A stretch of DNA of 64,000 nt. Source: Chamaelirium japonicum (lineage: Eukaryota; Streptophyta; Magnoliopsida; Liliales; Melanthiaceae). The position numbers and the translations under genes are program-made. How positions within the stretch are numbered: position 1 is the first letter of the stretch; each line of letters starts with the position of its first letter. Of the stretch, positions 53,407 through 64,000 are shown in pieces. The DNA is taken from NCBI GenBank assembly GCA_947650365.1, contig OX393550.1:73747478-73811477 (forward strand), given 5' to 3'. The notes under the pieces were generated by a model that was not told where the DNA came from, made no database searches, and worked only from the letters and a program-made list of their open reading frames with translations.

Positions 53407-55252
53407 CCTACTCTTGCAGCATAACTTGGATGTCATGCATATTGAGAAAAATATGTGTAACAACATTATAGGAACACTGCTGAATCTCGACGGTAAGACG
53501 AAGGATAATCTTAAATCTCGTCTCGATCTTAAGGAGTTGGGCATCAAAAGTCACTTCATCCCCAAGAGATTGGAGATAAATATGTGTTGCCAGTTGCATG
53601 CTACACCATGAGCTCATAGTAGAAGGCAGCCTTATGTGCATTCCTACGGTCTGTGAAAACGCTGGACGATTATTCTTCGAATATTGCACAATGCGTACAA
53701 GAGAACGGCCGAAGTTGTCTGGATTAAAGAGCCACTATTGTCATGTTCTTATTCAGCGATTGTTATATCTTGCTATACATGGGAATTTAACCGAACAGGT
53801 GTCCGGTCCATTAATTGAGCTCAACACTTTTTTCAGACAGTTGTGCTCGAAGGTACTTAGACTGGACCAACTTGATCAGATGGAGAAGGATATTGTGATC
53901 ATATTGTGCAAGCTAGAGATGATATTTCCATCTTCCTTCTTTGATGTCATGGTGCATTTGACCGTTCACTTGGCAAATGAAGCCAAACTCGGTGGCCAGT
54001 TCATTACTGCTGGATATATTTTATCGAGAGGTAATCATCTCGTCTTATTTTTTAATATATTTGATCGTTCTTGATGTATTTATCCATAATTTTTTTTCTC
54101 AAATTAGGTACTTGCGAACATTGAAATCATATATTCGTAATAAAAGTCGTCCGGAGGGATCAATTGCTGAAGGATACCTAGTAGAAGAATATCTGATATT
54201 CTGCTTAAGATACCTGCATGGTATAGACACGCGATTCAATCACCTTGAGCGGAACTATGACGGTGGTCCAATAAACTTTGATGGGGGTCTGTCTATATTT
54301 GCCGAAATGGATAGACCTGTAGGAGGAGGCAAAACCCGTCGATTATCTATAGATGAGATTCAACATGCACATATGTATGTGTTGCGCCAATGTGATAAAG
54401 TGTGGCCATTCATTGAGTAATCATTTACGATCATTTACTCATTCTTTCAGTCTATTCATTAAGTATATGTGCTAATTATAATCTAATTTATAACCTGTAA
54501 AACAGGAAGCATAAAGCCATCATTAATAATCGGGGTACTTGAAATGCTCCACAAATTCATGATCGTGAATTCCCATCGTGGTTCGAGAAACACGTAAGTA
54601 TTCACATCATTACTGAATTTTATTGACATCCATTACTGAACAATAATTATGTGTTCATATCATGAATGTAATGTTGTTATTATAGGCACAAGAGCTGCAT
54701 GACAACCATGATCCGCTGATGAATGAGGATCTCTAGCGCTTATCTTGTAGTCCTTTGCAAGACGCAATATCGTACAATGGTTATATCGTGAATGATTATA
54801 GATTTCGGACGAAAGATAGTGAAAAATCACAAAGAATACAAAATAGTGGGATTGTCGTCAACAGTCAGCAAGAAGAATTAGGAAATATCGACTTCTACGG
54901 TGTCCTCAACGAGATTCTCGAGATTAAATTCCTTGGCCAAAATTGGATCGTATTATTCAAATACGATTGGTATGATGTTAATAATCACGGGACTGGTTAT
55001 AATGTCGATAAATATGGTTTTATCAGCATCTACACTGGTAAGAGATTGAATATCCAATATCAAGATCCATTCATTCTTGCCTCTCAAGCGGAACAAATAT
55101 TTTATGCACCGGATAATACCTCTCCAGATTGGCAAATTGTAGTCAGGTCACCACCCAGAGATTTTTATGACAGGGGAGACAAGGATACGGGGGTCGTCGA
55201 TGATGACTTGGATGCATACCTGAATGATGAGATAATTATTGTCGACGCTTAG
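53407..55252 (+). pseudogene. CACTA TNP2 transposase pseudogene, segment 3 (element A)
   Basis: Continues after the inverted-LTR element: LDVMHIEKN, then a frameshift in the region matching 62925-62960 of element C. A DUF4218-like region follows (VSGPLIELNTFF, LCKLEMIFPSSFFDVMVHL). Introns separate exons 54108-54416, 54506-54593 and 54686-55252. The last exon encodes a DUF4216-type C-terminus (GNIDFYGVLNEILEIKFL, VLFKYDWYDV) and has a TAG near 54736. It ends at TAG 55250-55252. Confidence 0.85.
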
Positions 55253-57200
55253 ACTCTAAATCGGTCAATCGAATCATAAATTGTTAAAATATCCAATTAT
55301 AACTCGCTCGCAAGTCTGAAATATGGAAAAATTCTAAGTACGAATTATCAGATGTCGATCCGATGACGATCCAATCGAATCCAAACCTATTTCAAATCCG
55401 AAACACGCTAACTTATGATTTTCCAACACTTAGACTCTAAATCGGTCAATCGGATCATAAATTGTTAAAATTTCTAATTAGAACACGCTCGCAAATCCGA
55501 AATACGGAATAATTCTAAGTACGAATTATCGGATGTCGATTCGATGACGATCCGATCGAATCGAAACATATTTTAAATCCGAAACACGCTAACTTATGCT
55601 TTTCCAACACTTAGACTCTAAATCAGTCAATCGGATAGTAAATTGTTAAAATTTCTAATTAGAACACGCTCGCAAGTCCGAAATACGGAATAATTCTAAG
55701 TATGAATTATCGGATACCGATCCGATGACTATCCGATCGAATCCAAACCTATTTCAAATCCGAAACACGCTAACTTATGATTTTCCAACACTTAGACTCT
55801 AAATTGGTCAATCGGATTATAAATTATTAAAATATCCAATTATAACTCGCTCGCAAGTCTGAAATACGGAATAATTCTAAGTACGAATTATCGGATGCCG
55901 ATCCAATGACGATCCGATCGAATCCAAACCTATTTCAAATCCGAAACACGCTAACTTATGATTTTCCAACACTTAGACTCTAAATCGGTATATCGGATCA
56001 TAAATTGTTAAAATATCCAATTAGAACTCGATCGCAAGTCCGAAATACAGAATAATTCTACGTACGAATTATCGGATGCCGATCTGATGACTATCCGATC
56101 GAATCCAAACCTATTTCAAATCCGAAACACGCTAACTTATGATTTTCCAACGCTTAGACTCTAAATCGGTCAATCGGATCGTAAATTGTTAAAATTTCTA
56201 ATTAGAACATACTCGCAAGTCCGAAATACGGAATAATTCGAAGTACGAATTATCAGATGCCGATCTGATGACTATCCGATCGAATCCAAACCTATTTCAA
56301 ATTCAAAACACGCTAACTTATGATTTTCCAACACTTAGACTCTAAATCAGTCAATTGGATCGTAAATTATTAAAATACCAATTAGAACTCGCTCGTAAGT
56401 CCGAAATACGGAATAATTTCAAGTACGAATTATCGGATGCTGATCCGATGACTATCCGATCGAATCCAAACCTATTTCAAATCCGAAACATCCTAACTTA
56501 TGATTTTCCAACGCTTAGACTCTAAATCGGTCAATCGGATCGTAAATTGTGCAAATTTCTAATTAGAACACGCTCGCAAGTCCGAAATACGGAATAATTC
56601 CCAGTAGAAATTATCGGATGCTGATCCGATGACTATCTGATCGAATCCAAACCTATTTCAAATCTGAAACACGCTAACTTATGATTTTCCAACACTTAGA
56701 CTCTAAATCGGTCAATCAGATCGTAAATTGTTAAAATATCCAATTAGAACTCGCTTGCAAGTCTGAAATACGGAATAATTCCAAGTACGAATTATCGGAT
56801 GCCGATCCGATGACTATCCGATCGAATCCAAACCTATTTCAAATCCGAAACACGCTAACTTATGATTTTTCAACACTTAGACTCTAAATCGGTCAATCGG
56901 ATTGTAAATTGTTAAAATATCCAATTAGAACTCGCTCGCAAGTCCGAAATATGAAATAATTCCAAGTATGAATTATCGGATGCCGATCCGATGACTATCC
57001 GATCGAATCCAAACCTATTTCAAATCTGAAACATGCTAACTTACGATTTTCCAACGCTTAGACTCTAAATCAGTCAATCAGATCGTAAATTATTAAAATT
57101 TCTAATTAGAGCACGCTCGTAAGTCCGAAATATGGAATAATTCTAAGTTATGATTTTTCAACACGCTAACTTATGATTTTTCAATGCTTAGACTCTCAAT
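55248..57200. repeat. 181-bp tandem array (satellite-like), ~10.7 copies
   Basis: CTTAGACTCTAAAT recurs at 55248, 55429, 55610, 55791, 55972, 56153, 56334, 56514, 56695, 56876 and 57057, spacing 180-181 bases. Units are about 90% or more alike. The array starts at the transposase stop codon and ends before the 3' part of element A. Confidence 0.95.
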
Positions 57201-57597
57201 TATAGATATAAATTATTTTTTTTTAACAAATACATGTTAATTGCAGGAGCCGGGCGGCGTCAGGGGATGAGAGCACCAACGTTGGTGCCGGGCGGCATGG
57301 CGTGATTTAGATAGGGCACGCATATTTCCTCAGTTTTGGATTGTGTAAAATAATTTTGTAATAAATATGTGGTTATTTTTTGGTCTTGTCTATAATTGTC
57401 TAGTATTGTGGTAGTATTTGGTAATATTTGATAATTTGCGGTAATATTTGATAAATATTGTGGTATTGTTGTATTGTGGTATTGTGGTATTGTTGATTTT
57501 GCCAATTATGATAATATTTGAATATATTGTGGTATTGTTGTAAATCCCAGAAATTAAATAACATTATTTCTGTAATTTTTTAAAAAAAATCATGTTT

Positions 57598-57995
57598 TTT
57601 TACCGACGGAACATATCAATTCCGTCGGCAATAATATTTTATATATTTTTTAATTATTTATATATTACCGACAGAAATTATATTTCCGTCAGTAATATAT
57701 AAAGTATTACCGACGGTAAAACCATTACCCGTCGGTAATAATCTTATATATTACCGACGGAAGCTATATTTCTGTCGGCAATACTCTATTATATTTTTAA
57801 TTAAATATTATTACATAACCGACGGATAGAAATTTTTCGTCGGTATTAATTATTAATACCAACGGATATTTTACGTCCGTTGCCGATTTTTCCCGACGCC
57901 TTTTTTCCCGACAGACTAGCGACGGAAATAGGTTCCGTCGCTATAAAGCTTTACCGACGAAAAAGTAACTTTACCGATGGATATTGTCCGTCGGT
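57598..57995. repeat. 3' subterminal repeats of element A
   Basis: ACCGACGG/CCGTCGGT units in both orientations up to the GTAGTG end. Confidence 0.85.
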
Positions 57996-58016
57996 AAAAA
58001 CTGTTTTTTTGTAGTG

Positions 58017-58555
58017 TTTGTTTTTATCTTACCCCCTTGCTCGTCACTCTTTGGGGGTGCAAAGCAATGGAGCGTTCGTCCGTGGCAGCCGACGAACAAT
58101 AATTTCGTCCGTGGAGCCTAGCTCCGTCTTATGCCATCAGATCTCTCGCCTTCTCTCCCCTCTCGACCCGGTCATTCCTTTGGCCTTCCTCCCGGTGCGT
58201 AACAAATATCATTGAACTGCTTCTTATTGATTGCAGTTGTCAAGCACCCTGATCTAGACCCTTTCTCTTTTTCCCATTTCGGTGTGCATTGTTTCCCATT
58301 GATTACAGTTCCTCTGGCCAGCGCAACCGTGCGCATCCCCACCTGATGCATCGACTGCTTTCCGTTAACCTCTTAACTTAGTATGTTTCATTTTCAATCA
58401 AATGGTTTTGATCTATTGATTTTGTTATTTTTTCTTTATCTACATATGTTTTACAAGCATTTTTAATTGGACAATCCACTCAATCTAGTTGCTTTTTTTT
58501 TCCAAATTGGGCAACTTTAGTAACCTGAACGGACAAGTACAGATTGGGCTTCCAC
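58017..58555. other. Spacer between CACTA elements A and C
   Basis: About 540 bases of possibly original host sequence. 58140-58195 is CT-rich and followed by a GTGCGTAA donor-like site, which could be a 5' UTR exon. No coding function recognised. Confidence 0.35.
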
Positions 58556-58574
58556 CACTACAAGAAATAGCTTA

Positions 58575-59250
58575 TTTACCGACGGACATTTTAAGTACCG
58601 TCGGTAATAATGTTCATTTTACCGACGGTTATAATAAATTCCGTCGGTATTATAACTTCGATTTTTTTAATATATTTTGCACATTTATTACCGACGGTTA
58701 TATATAATCCGCCGGTACAATGTTTTATACCGACGGACCTATATTGACTGTCGGTACAATTAGTTTATACCGACGAACAAATAACGTCCGTCGGTAATAT
58801 GTTACGACGAAACTCAGGGTAAAAACCGAGCCTCTGGAAAAAAATGGAGCCCTGAGTTCCGTCGTGACATTTACCGACGGAACTTATTTTTCCGTCGGTA
58901 TATGCCGACGGATATTATATCTCCGTCGGTAAAAATAGTTCCGTCGTGACATTTACCGACGGAACTTATTTGTCCGTCGGTATATGCCGACGGACATTAT
59001 ATATCCGTCGGTAAAAATATCACGACGAAACTCAGGGTAAAAACCGAGCCTCTGGAAAAAATGGAACCCTGAGTTCCGTCGTGACATTTACCGACGGAAC
59101 TAATTGTCCGTCGGTATATACCGACGGATATTTAATGTCCGTCGGTAAAAAGGTCACGACGAAACGGATTTGTACCGACGAATATTATTATGCCGTCGGT
59201 AAAAAGTTATTATTACCGACGGAACATAACATGTCCGTCGGTAAAAACCC
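58575..59250. repeat. 5' subterminal repeats and hairpin modules of element C
   Basis: ACCGACGG units plus two copies of a hairpin-forming module: ACGACGAAACTCAGGGT, spacer AACCGAGCCTCTGG, then CCCTGAGTTCCGTCGTGA. A related module occurs in element B at 44099-44165 and 44274-44340. Confidence 0.8.
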
Positions 59251-59586
59251 TGTCTTATATCAGATTCAGCGATCCCCCCTTCTGTTCTGTTTCGATCTAA
59301 ACCCCTCCCCGCCTCTCTCTCTCTCTCTCTCTCTCTCTCAATCTCCCTCCCTCCCCGGCCTCCCTCCCCCCCTCCCCGGCCTCCGCCCCCCTCCCTGGCC
59401 TCCCTCCCCCCCTCCGGCCGGCCACCCCTCCCCTCTCGTGCGCGCCGGCGAGCTCTGCCTCCTCCTCCTCCTCCTGTGGACTCCGGTCCAGTGAGCTCCT
59501 CTCGTGCGCGCCGGTGAGCTCCTCCTCCTCCTCCTCCTGTGGACTCCGGTGAGCTCCTCCTCCTCCTCCTCCCTCTCTCCCATAGT

Positions 59587-60880
59587 TAATATGCAGAGTT
59601 AGGTTGGTTCTAGTCAGGGGCGGAGCCAGGATTTTCTTGTAGGGGGGGCAATGTGTGATAGCTAAATTAGAGTTTTTAAGCCTAAGTGATGGTTGATTGA
59701 TACTGATAAAAATAGGGTTTTGGGTTTACAAAGGATAAGCGTATGTGCTTCAAAACTTATCTAACAGAAAGAACTATATATTACATTGAAACACTTCGCA
59801 TCCATAGCATCAATTTCCGATCTCAACGAACACAGATGATGAGTGATTGGCGTCGGAGCACGACTCCGGTGCTTCCTTCAATGGTCAACCCTCGTCTATA
59901 TCCCTCTAGTATCATCTCCAATCTTGACGGCAACTTCTCTGACTCCAGCGCTTCCATAAATATGAGTTGGAGGAGTCGTAATCGGGGTCGGAGATTATGC
60001 CAGCACCTACCGGAATCAGATTGGGGTTGGCCATTGATTAAATCACCGGAGCCCAAGGATTCATCGTTGATGTTCCTGAAGGGGGAGCGACGACACAAAT
60101 CACTCGCCATTTGTGCACATTAAGGTAAGTGGTGCGTCATTCACGATACAATTGTACCTAGTTTCCCTAATTAATGGTAATTGAGTGAACCCAAACCGAT
60201 CGAGAGAACTCAAGTTGGGCTACTACTCTTTTTCATCTATTGGGGACCACATAGCAAACAAGGCATTGCAGCCGTCCATGGAAAGCTAGTACCCAGAATA
60301 AGTGATTGCATTCAACACACCACACCGGATGGCAGTGATGTCATTTATGCCCCCTGGTGGACCATTTTCAAGAAAATGGAGTAACATAAGAGGAGTCCCG
60401 GAAGTAAACAAAAGCTCACGGAGAGAGATTCTAAGCTAGGAGGGGGTGACATGCAATTTGTTTTCCTCTGTATTGTGTCAATTATATCCTCGGCTTTGCA
60501 TTTATGTAAGTGGCTGTGATCCTAAGGGACAGCTGAACCTTTTTCCTCATAGTGCAGCCAACAGATGCAGCCAATACAGTATGCCACTCAAGAAATTTTC
60601 AAAGTCTCAGGGGGGGCAACTGTCCCTCTCACAACACGGGAATTAATGAGGGCTTCATTTAAGTATTATACTATTAGATATTGTGACATGTACATACGTA
60701 TGCAACCTAGTTTCGTGAGCCCCCGTGGGATCGGGGCAGCAAACAAATCTTGATGCACAACTGTGATGTTAGAATGACGGCGGTCCATATGCACAGTGCA
60801 CGTACATATCCTATGGCGCTCGCGGCTTGGATACTGCGCGCACTTTACATACACGCCATGTATCCGTAGCATTATGAATG
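59587..60880. other. Unassigned insertion within element C
   Basis: Absent from the matching place in element A. Begins near GGGGCGGAGCCAGGATTTT, a motif common in dispersed plant repeats, with G-runs at 59642 and 60610. An ORF at 59823-60110 (minus) has no recognised domain. Probably another transposon or a captured fragment. Confidence 0.45.
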
Positions 60881-61136
60881 CCCTGTAGAAGTTTCGGTTT
60901 CGGTTCCGTGTTCCATACCCGAATCTATTTAGCTCGAAAATATTTTAGGTCAAAAATTTAGCTCAAAAAATTTAGCTCAAAAATATAAAGATTTATCCCA
61001 TCCATTAGGGATGTGGATGGCCTGTAGAAGTTTTGGTTCGGTGTTCCATACCCGGGAACCGAAACCGAAATTGTGCGGAGTCTTATAACATTGTTTGAAA
61101 TTATATGTCAGGTGTTGTATAGCCAGATAGACGAAG

Positions 61137-63971
61137 ATGTCTTCGATCGATAAGAGTTGGATGCGTAATTCGAATCACATGAGCCAAGAGTACAGAGAAG
61201 GAGTCAGGAAATTTCTGGATTTTACATTTGAGCGTCTTGCACCGCTTGATGGAAAAATTGTGTGTCCCTGTATAGACTGCGGAAGGGTGATTAGGAAGGT
61301 TCGAGAGGAATGTGAGGTTGATCTGGTAATGCGTGGCATTGACATTACCTATACCCGTTGGTTCTCGCACGGTGAGGAGCTAAATGCAGTCCCCATGGCA
61401 GCTCACGGTGAAACTTCAAACACAGTGATCGCTGATGATAATATTAATACAGACGATGACGATGACATACAAGGTATGATACATGATTTGCAAGGTGGAA
61501 TAGGCACGGAAACACCGTCAGGTGATCAGCCCAATATCGAAGCGGACAAGTTCTACAGATTGCTTAAAGATGCCGAACAACCTCTATACCCGGGGTGTGA
61601 GAAGTTTTCAAAACTCTCTTTCACTGTAAAGCTTCTTCATTTGAAGTGCCTCAATGGTTGGAGTAATAAGTCATTTAATATGTTGGTAGAGTTGCTGAAA
61701 GAGGCTTTTCCTATGGGTGAGACAGTACCAAAATCATTCTACGAGGCGAAGAAGACAATTAAAGATCTCGGTCTGGGTTATGAGAAAATTGATGCATGCG
61801 TGAACGATTGTATGTTGTACCGGAAAGAGTACGAACATGCGCGGTCATGCCACATATGCGGAGCAACGAGATATAAAGAGACGGATGCCGAGTCTAGTAC
61901 CAGTCGAAGGAAGAAAAATATATCTGCAAAGGTTCTCCTATACTTCCCGCTCAGGGACAGGCTTCAGAGGTTGTTTATGTCATCGAAGACTGCTGAGCAC
62001 ATAAGGTGGCATGCACGAGAACGTACAGATGACGGGATTATGAGACATCCGGCCGACTCTCTGACGTGGAAAGATTTTGATCATACATATCCTGAATTCG
62101 CATGTGAAGTTCGCAACGTCAGGTTAGGGCTTGCTAGCGATGGCTTCAATCCCTTTGGGAATATGAGTGTGTCGTACAGCATTTGGCCAGTTGTCCTAGT
62201 TCCATACAATTTGCCTCCCTGGATGTGCTTAAAAAAGCCATACACAATGCTCTCCTTGCTCATTCCCGGACCCAGGTCGCCTGGTAATGATATTGACGTT
62301 TACTTGCAGCCGTTGATTGAGGAGTTGAACGAGTTATGGGAAGTTGGGGCCGATACGTATGATGCCTCGTTGCGCCAGAATTTTCGGATGCATGCGGCAC
62401 TTCTATGGACCATCAACGATTTTCCTGCATATGCCAACTTATCCGGGTGGAGTACTAAAGGAAAATTGGCGTGCCCTACATGCAATAAGGAGACAGATTC
62501 ATTACGATTGAAGAACGGAGGCAAGTTCTGTTATATGGGCCATCGAAGATTCCTTGTTGACGGCCATAAGTGGAGGCAGAACAAAAGAGCTTTCAACGGT
62601 AAGAAGGAACTTGCAAAGGCCCTGGAGCAGCTTTCGGGGGTAGAAGTCTTGTGCGAATTGGATCAGCTTGATGCCGTGGCACTTGGAAAAGGTAAAAAGA
62701 AGAGAACGCATGAAGATTCTACGCGTGAGCATAACTGGAAGAAGAAGAGTATTTTCTTTAAACTACCGTACTGGAGCAGCCTACTCTTGCGGCATAACTT
62801 GGATGTCATGCATATCGAGAAAAATGTGTGTGACAACATTATAGGAACACTGCTGAATCTCGACGGTAAGACGAAGGATAATCTTAAATCTCGTCTCGAT
62901 CTTAAGGAGTTGGGCATCCGAAAATCACTTCATCCCCAAGAGATTGGGGATAAGTATGTGTTGCCAGTTGCATGCTACACCATGAGCTCACAGCAAAAGG
63001 CAGCCTTATGTGCATTCCTACGGTCTGTGAAAACGCCAGACGGTTATTCTTCGAATATCGCACGATGCGTGCAAGAGAACGGCCGGAAGTTGTCTGGATT
63101 AAAGAGCCACGATTGTCATGTTCTTATGCAGCGATTGTTATCTCTTGCTATATGTGGGAATTTAACCGAAGAGGTGTCCGGTCCGTTAATTGAGCTCAGC
63201 ACTTTTTTCAAACAGTTGTGCTCGAAGGTACTTAGAGTGGACCAACTTGAACAGATGGAGAGGGATATTGCGCTCACATTGTGCAAGTTAGAGATGATAT
63301 TTCCACCTTCATTCTTTGATGTCATGGTGCATTTGACCGTTCACTTGGCAAATAAGGCCAAACTCGGCGGCCCAGTTCATTACCGGTGGATGTATTTTAT
63401 CGAGAGGTAATCATCTCGTCTCATTCGCACAATGTATTTGATCGTTCTTGATATATTCATCCAAATATTTTTTTCTCAAATTAGGTACTTGCGAACATTG
63501 AAATCATATGTTCGTAATAAAAGTCGTCCGGAGGGATCAATTGCTGAAGGATACCTAGCAGAAGAATGTCTAACATTCTGCTCAAGATACCTACATGGTA
63601 TAGACACGCGATTCAATCAACTTGAGCGGAACTATGACGGTGGTCCAATAGACTTCGATGGGGGTCTGTCTATATTTGCCGAAATGGGTAGACCTGTAGG
63701 AGGAGGCAAAACCCGTCGATTGTCTGTAGATGAGATTCAACAGGCACATATGTATGTGTTGCGCCAATGTGATGAAGTGTGGCCATTCATTGAGTAAACA
63801 TTTTACGATCATTTACTCATTCTTTCAGTCCATTCATTAAGTATATGTGCTAATTATAATCTAATTCATAACCGGTAAAACAGGAAGCATAAAGCCATCA
63901 TTAATAATCGGGGTACTCGAAATGCTCCCCAAATTCATGATCGTGAATTCCCATCGTGGTTCGAGAAACAC
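61137..63971 (+). CDS. CACTA TNP2-type transposase, intact as far as seen (partial)
   Basis: Transposase of the En/Spm superfamily, expected to bind subterminal repeats and cut at the CACTA ends. Exon 1 is 61137-63406 with 756 uninterrupted codons; exon 2 63485-63793; exon 3 63884-63971; GT-AG introns keep the frame and the gene continues past the window. Domains: Transpos_assoc N-terminus (DKSWM, CPCIDCGR zinc-like cysteines), an acidic linker with DDDDD, Transposase_21 (LLYFPLRDRLQRLF, LASDGFNPFGNMS, CPTCNKETDSLRL), and DUF4218 (GLKSHDCHVLMQRLL, FFDVMVHLTVHL). Exon 3 has HDREFPSWFEKH. Start chosen by homology to element A and upstream identity. Confidence 0.9.
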
Positions 63972-64000
63972 GTAAGTATTCACATCATTATTGAATTTCA

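Larger units (their letters stand above)
41317..58016 (+). mobile_element. CACTA (En/Spm) transposon A, full length with nested insertions
   Basis: Begins CACTACAAGGAA and ends TTTTTTTGTAGTG, with a TTT target duplication (41314-41316, 58017-58019). Dense TTACCGACGGA/TCCGTCGGTAA subterminal repeats occur at 41335-41890 and 57598-57995. It carries a TNP2-type transposase gene broken by element B and by the inverted-LTR element, then a 181-bp tandem array. Net length without the two insertions is about 7.9 kb. No TNPA-like second gene was recognised. Confidence 0.9.
58556..64000 (+). mobile_element. CACTA transposon C, 5' part (runs off the window)
   Basis: Begins CACTACAAGAAATAGC with ACCGACGG subterminal repeats to 59250, a CT-rich leader (59270-59580), an unassigned insertion, then an intact-looking TNP2 gene. 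Same orientation and family as element A. The 3' terminus is beyond the window, so the target duplication cannot be checked. Confidence 0.88.

Overview
This is plant nuclear DNA. It is an angiosperm and probably a monocot: the first exons of the host genes are GC-rich, and Tourist-like and microsatellite-bounded MITEs are abundant. The species call is inference. Two host genes dominate the first third. Both are intact 7-exon G-type lectin S-domain receptor-like kinases on the minus strand, at 1107-6564 and 9556-19222. I checked each splice junction by phase and obtained uninterrupted proteins of about 847 and 837 residues. Small fragments of the same gene family lie beside them (9268-9368 and 20690-20845), so this is a decayed tandem cluster.

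Everything else is mobile DNA in various states. Intron 6 of kinase 1 holds three modules in a row, each bounded by (AT)n/(AG)n tracts. The upstream region of kinase 1 holds a MULE-type MITE, palindromic repeats and a minisatellite. Introns 1 and 2 of kinase 2 hold a complete TRIM retroelement with a 5-bp target duplication, a LINE fragment and an LTR-like block. From 19.4 to 23.6 kb there is a mosaic of LINE pieces, a Ty1/copia 3' end and a second MULE MITE. A hAT MITE with an 8-bp duplication follows at 24139-24674.

From 26.6 to 39.5 kb lies one old LINE on the plus strand (ORF1, endonuclease, RT, RNase H, poly-A). It was split by a copia-derived inverted-LTR block that carries a Tourist MITE, by a TRIM, and by a very young Ty1/copia element (32006-37497). 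That copia element has identical 166-bp LTRs and an ATGGT duplication, yet carries five in-frame stops.

The last third is a nest of CACTA (En/Spm) transposons with ACCGACGG subterminal repeats. Element A (41317-58016, duplication TTT) carries a dead TNP2-type transposase. That gene was split by element B (43770-46285, duplication AGG), which holds a captured exon of a plasma-membrane H+-ATPase. It was split again by a 6.3-kb element whose two LTR-like arms are inverted (47141-53406, duplication CCTAY). Element A also carries a 181-bp satellite-like array. Element C starts at 58556, has an intact-looking transposase gene and runs off the window. No RNA genes or CRISPR arrays were seen.
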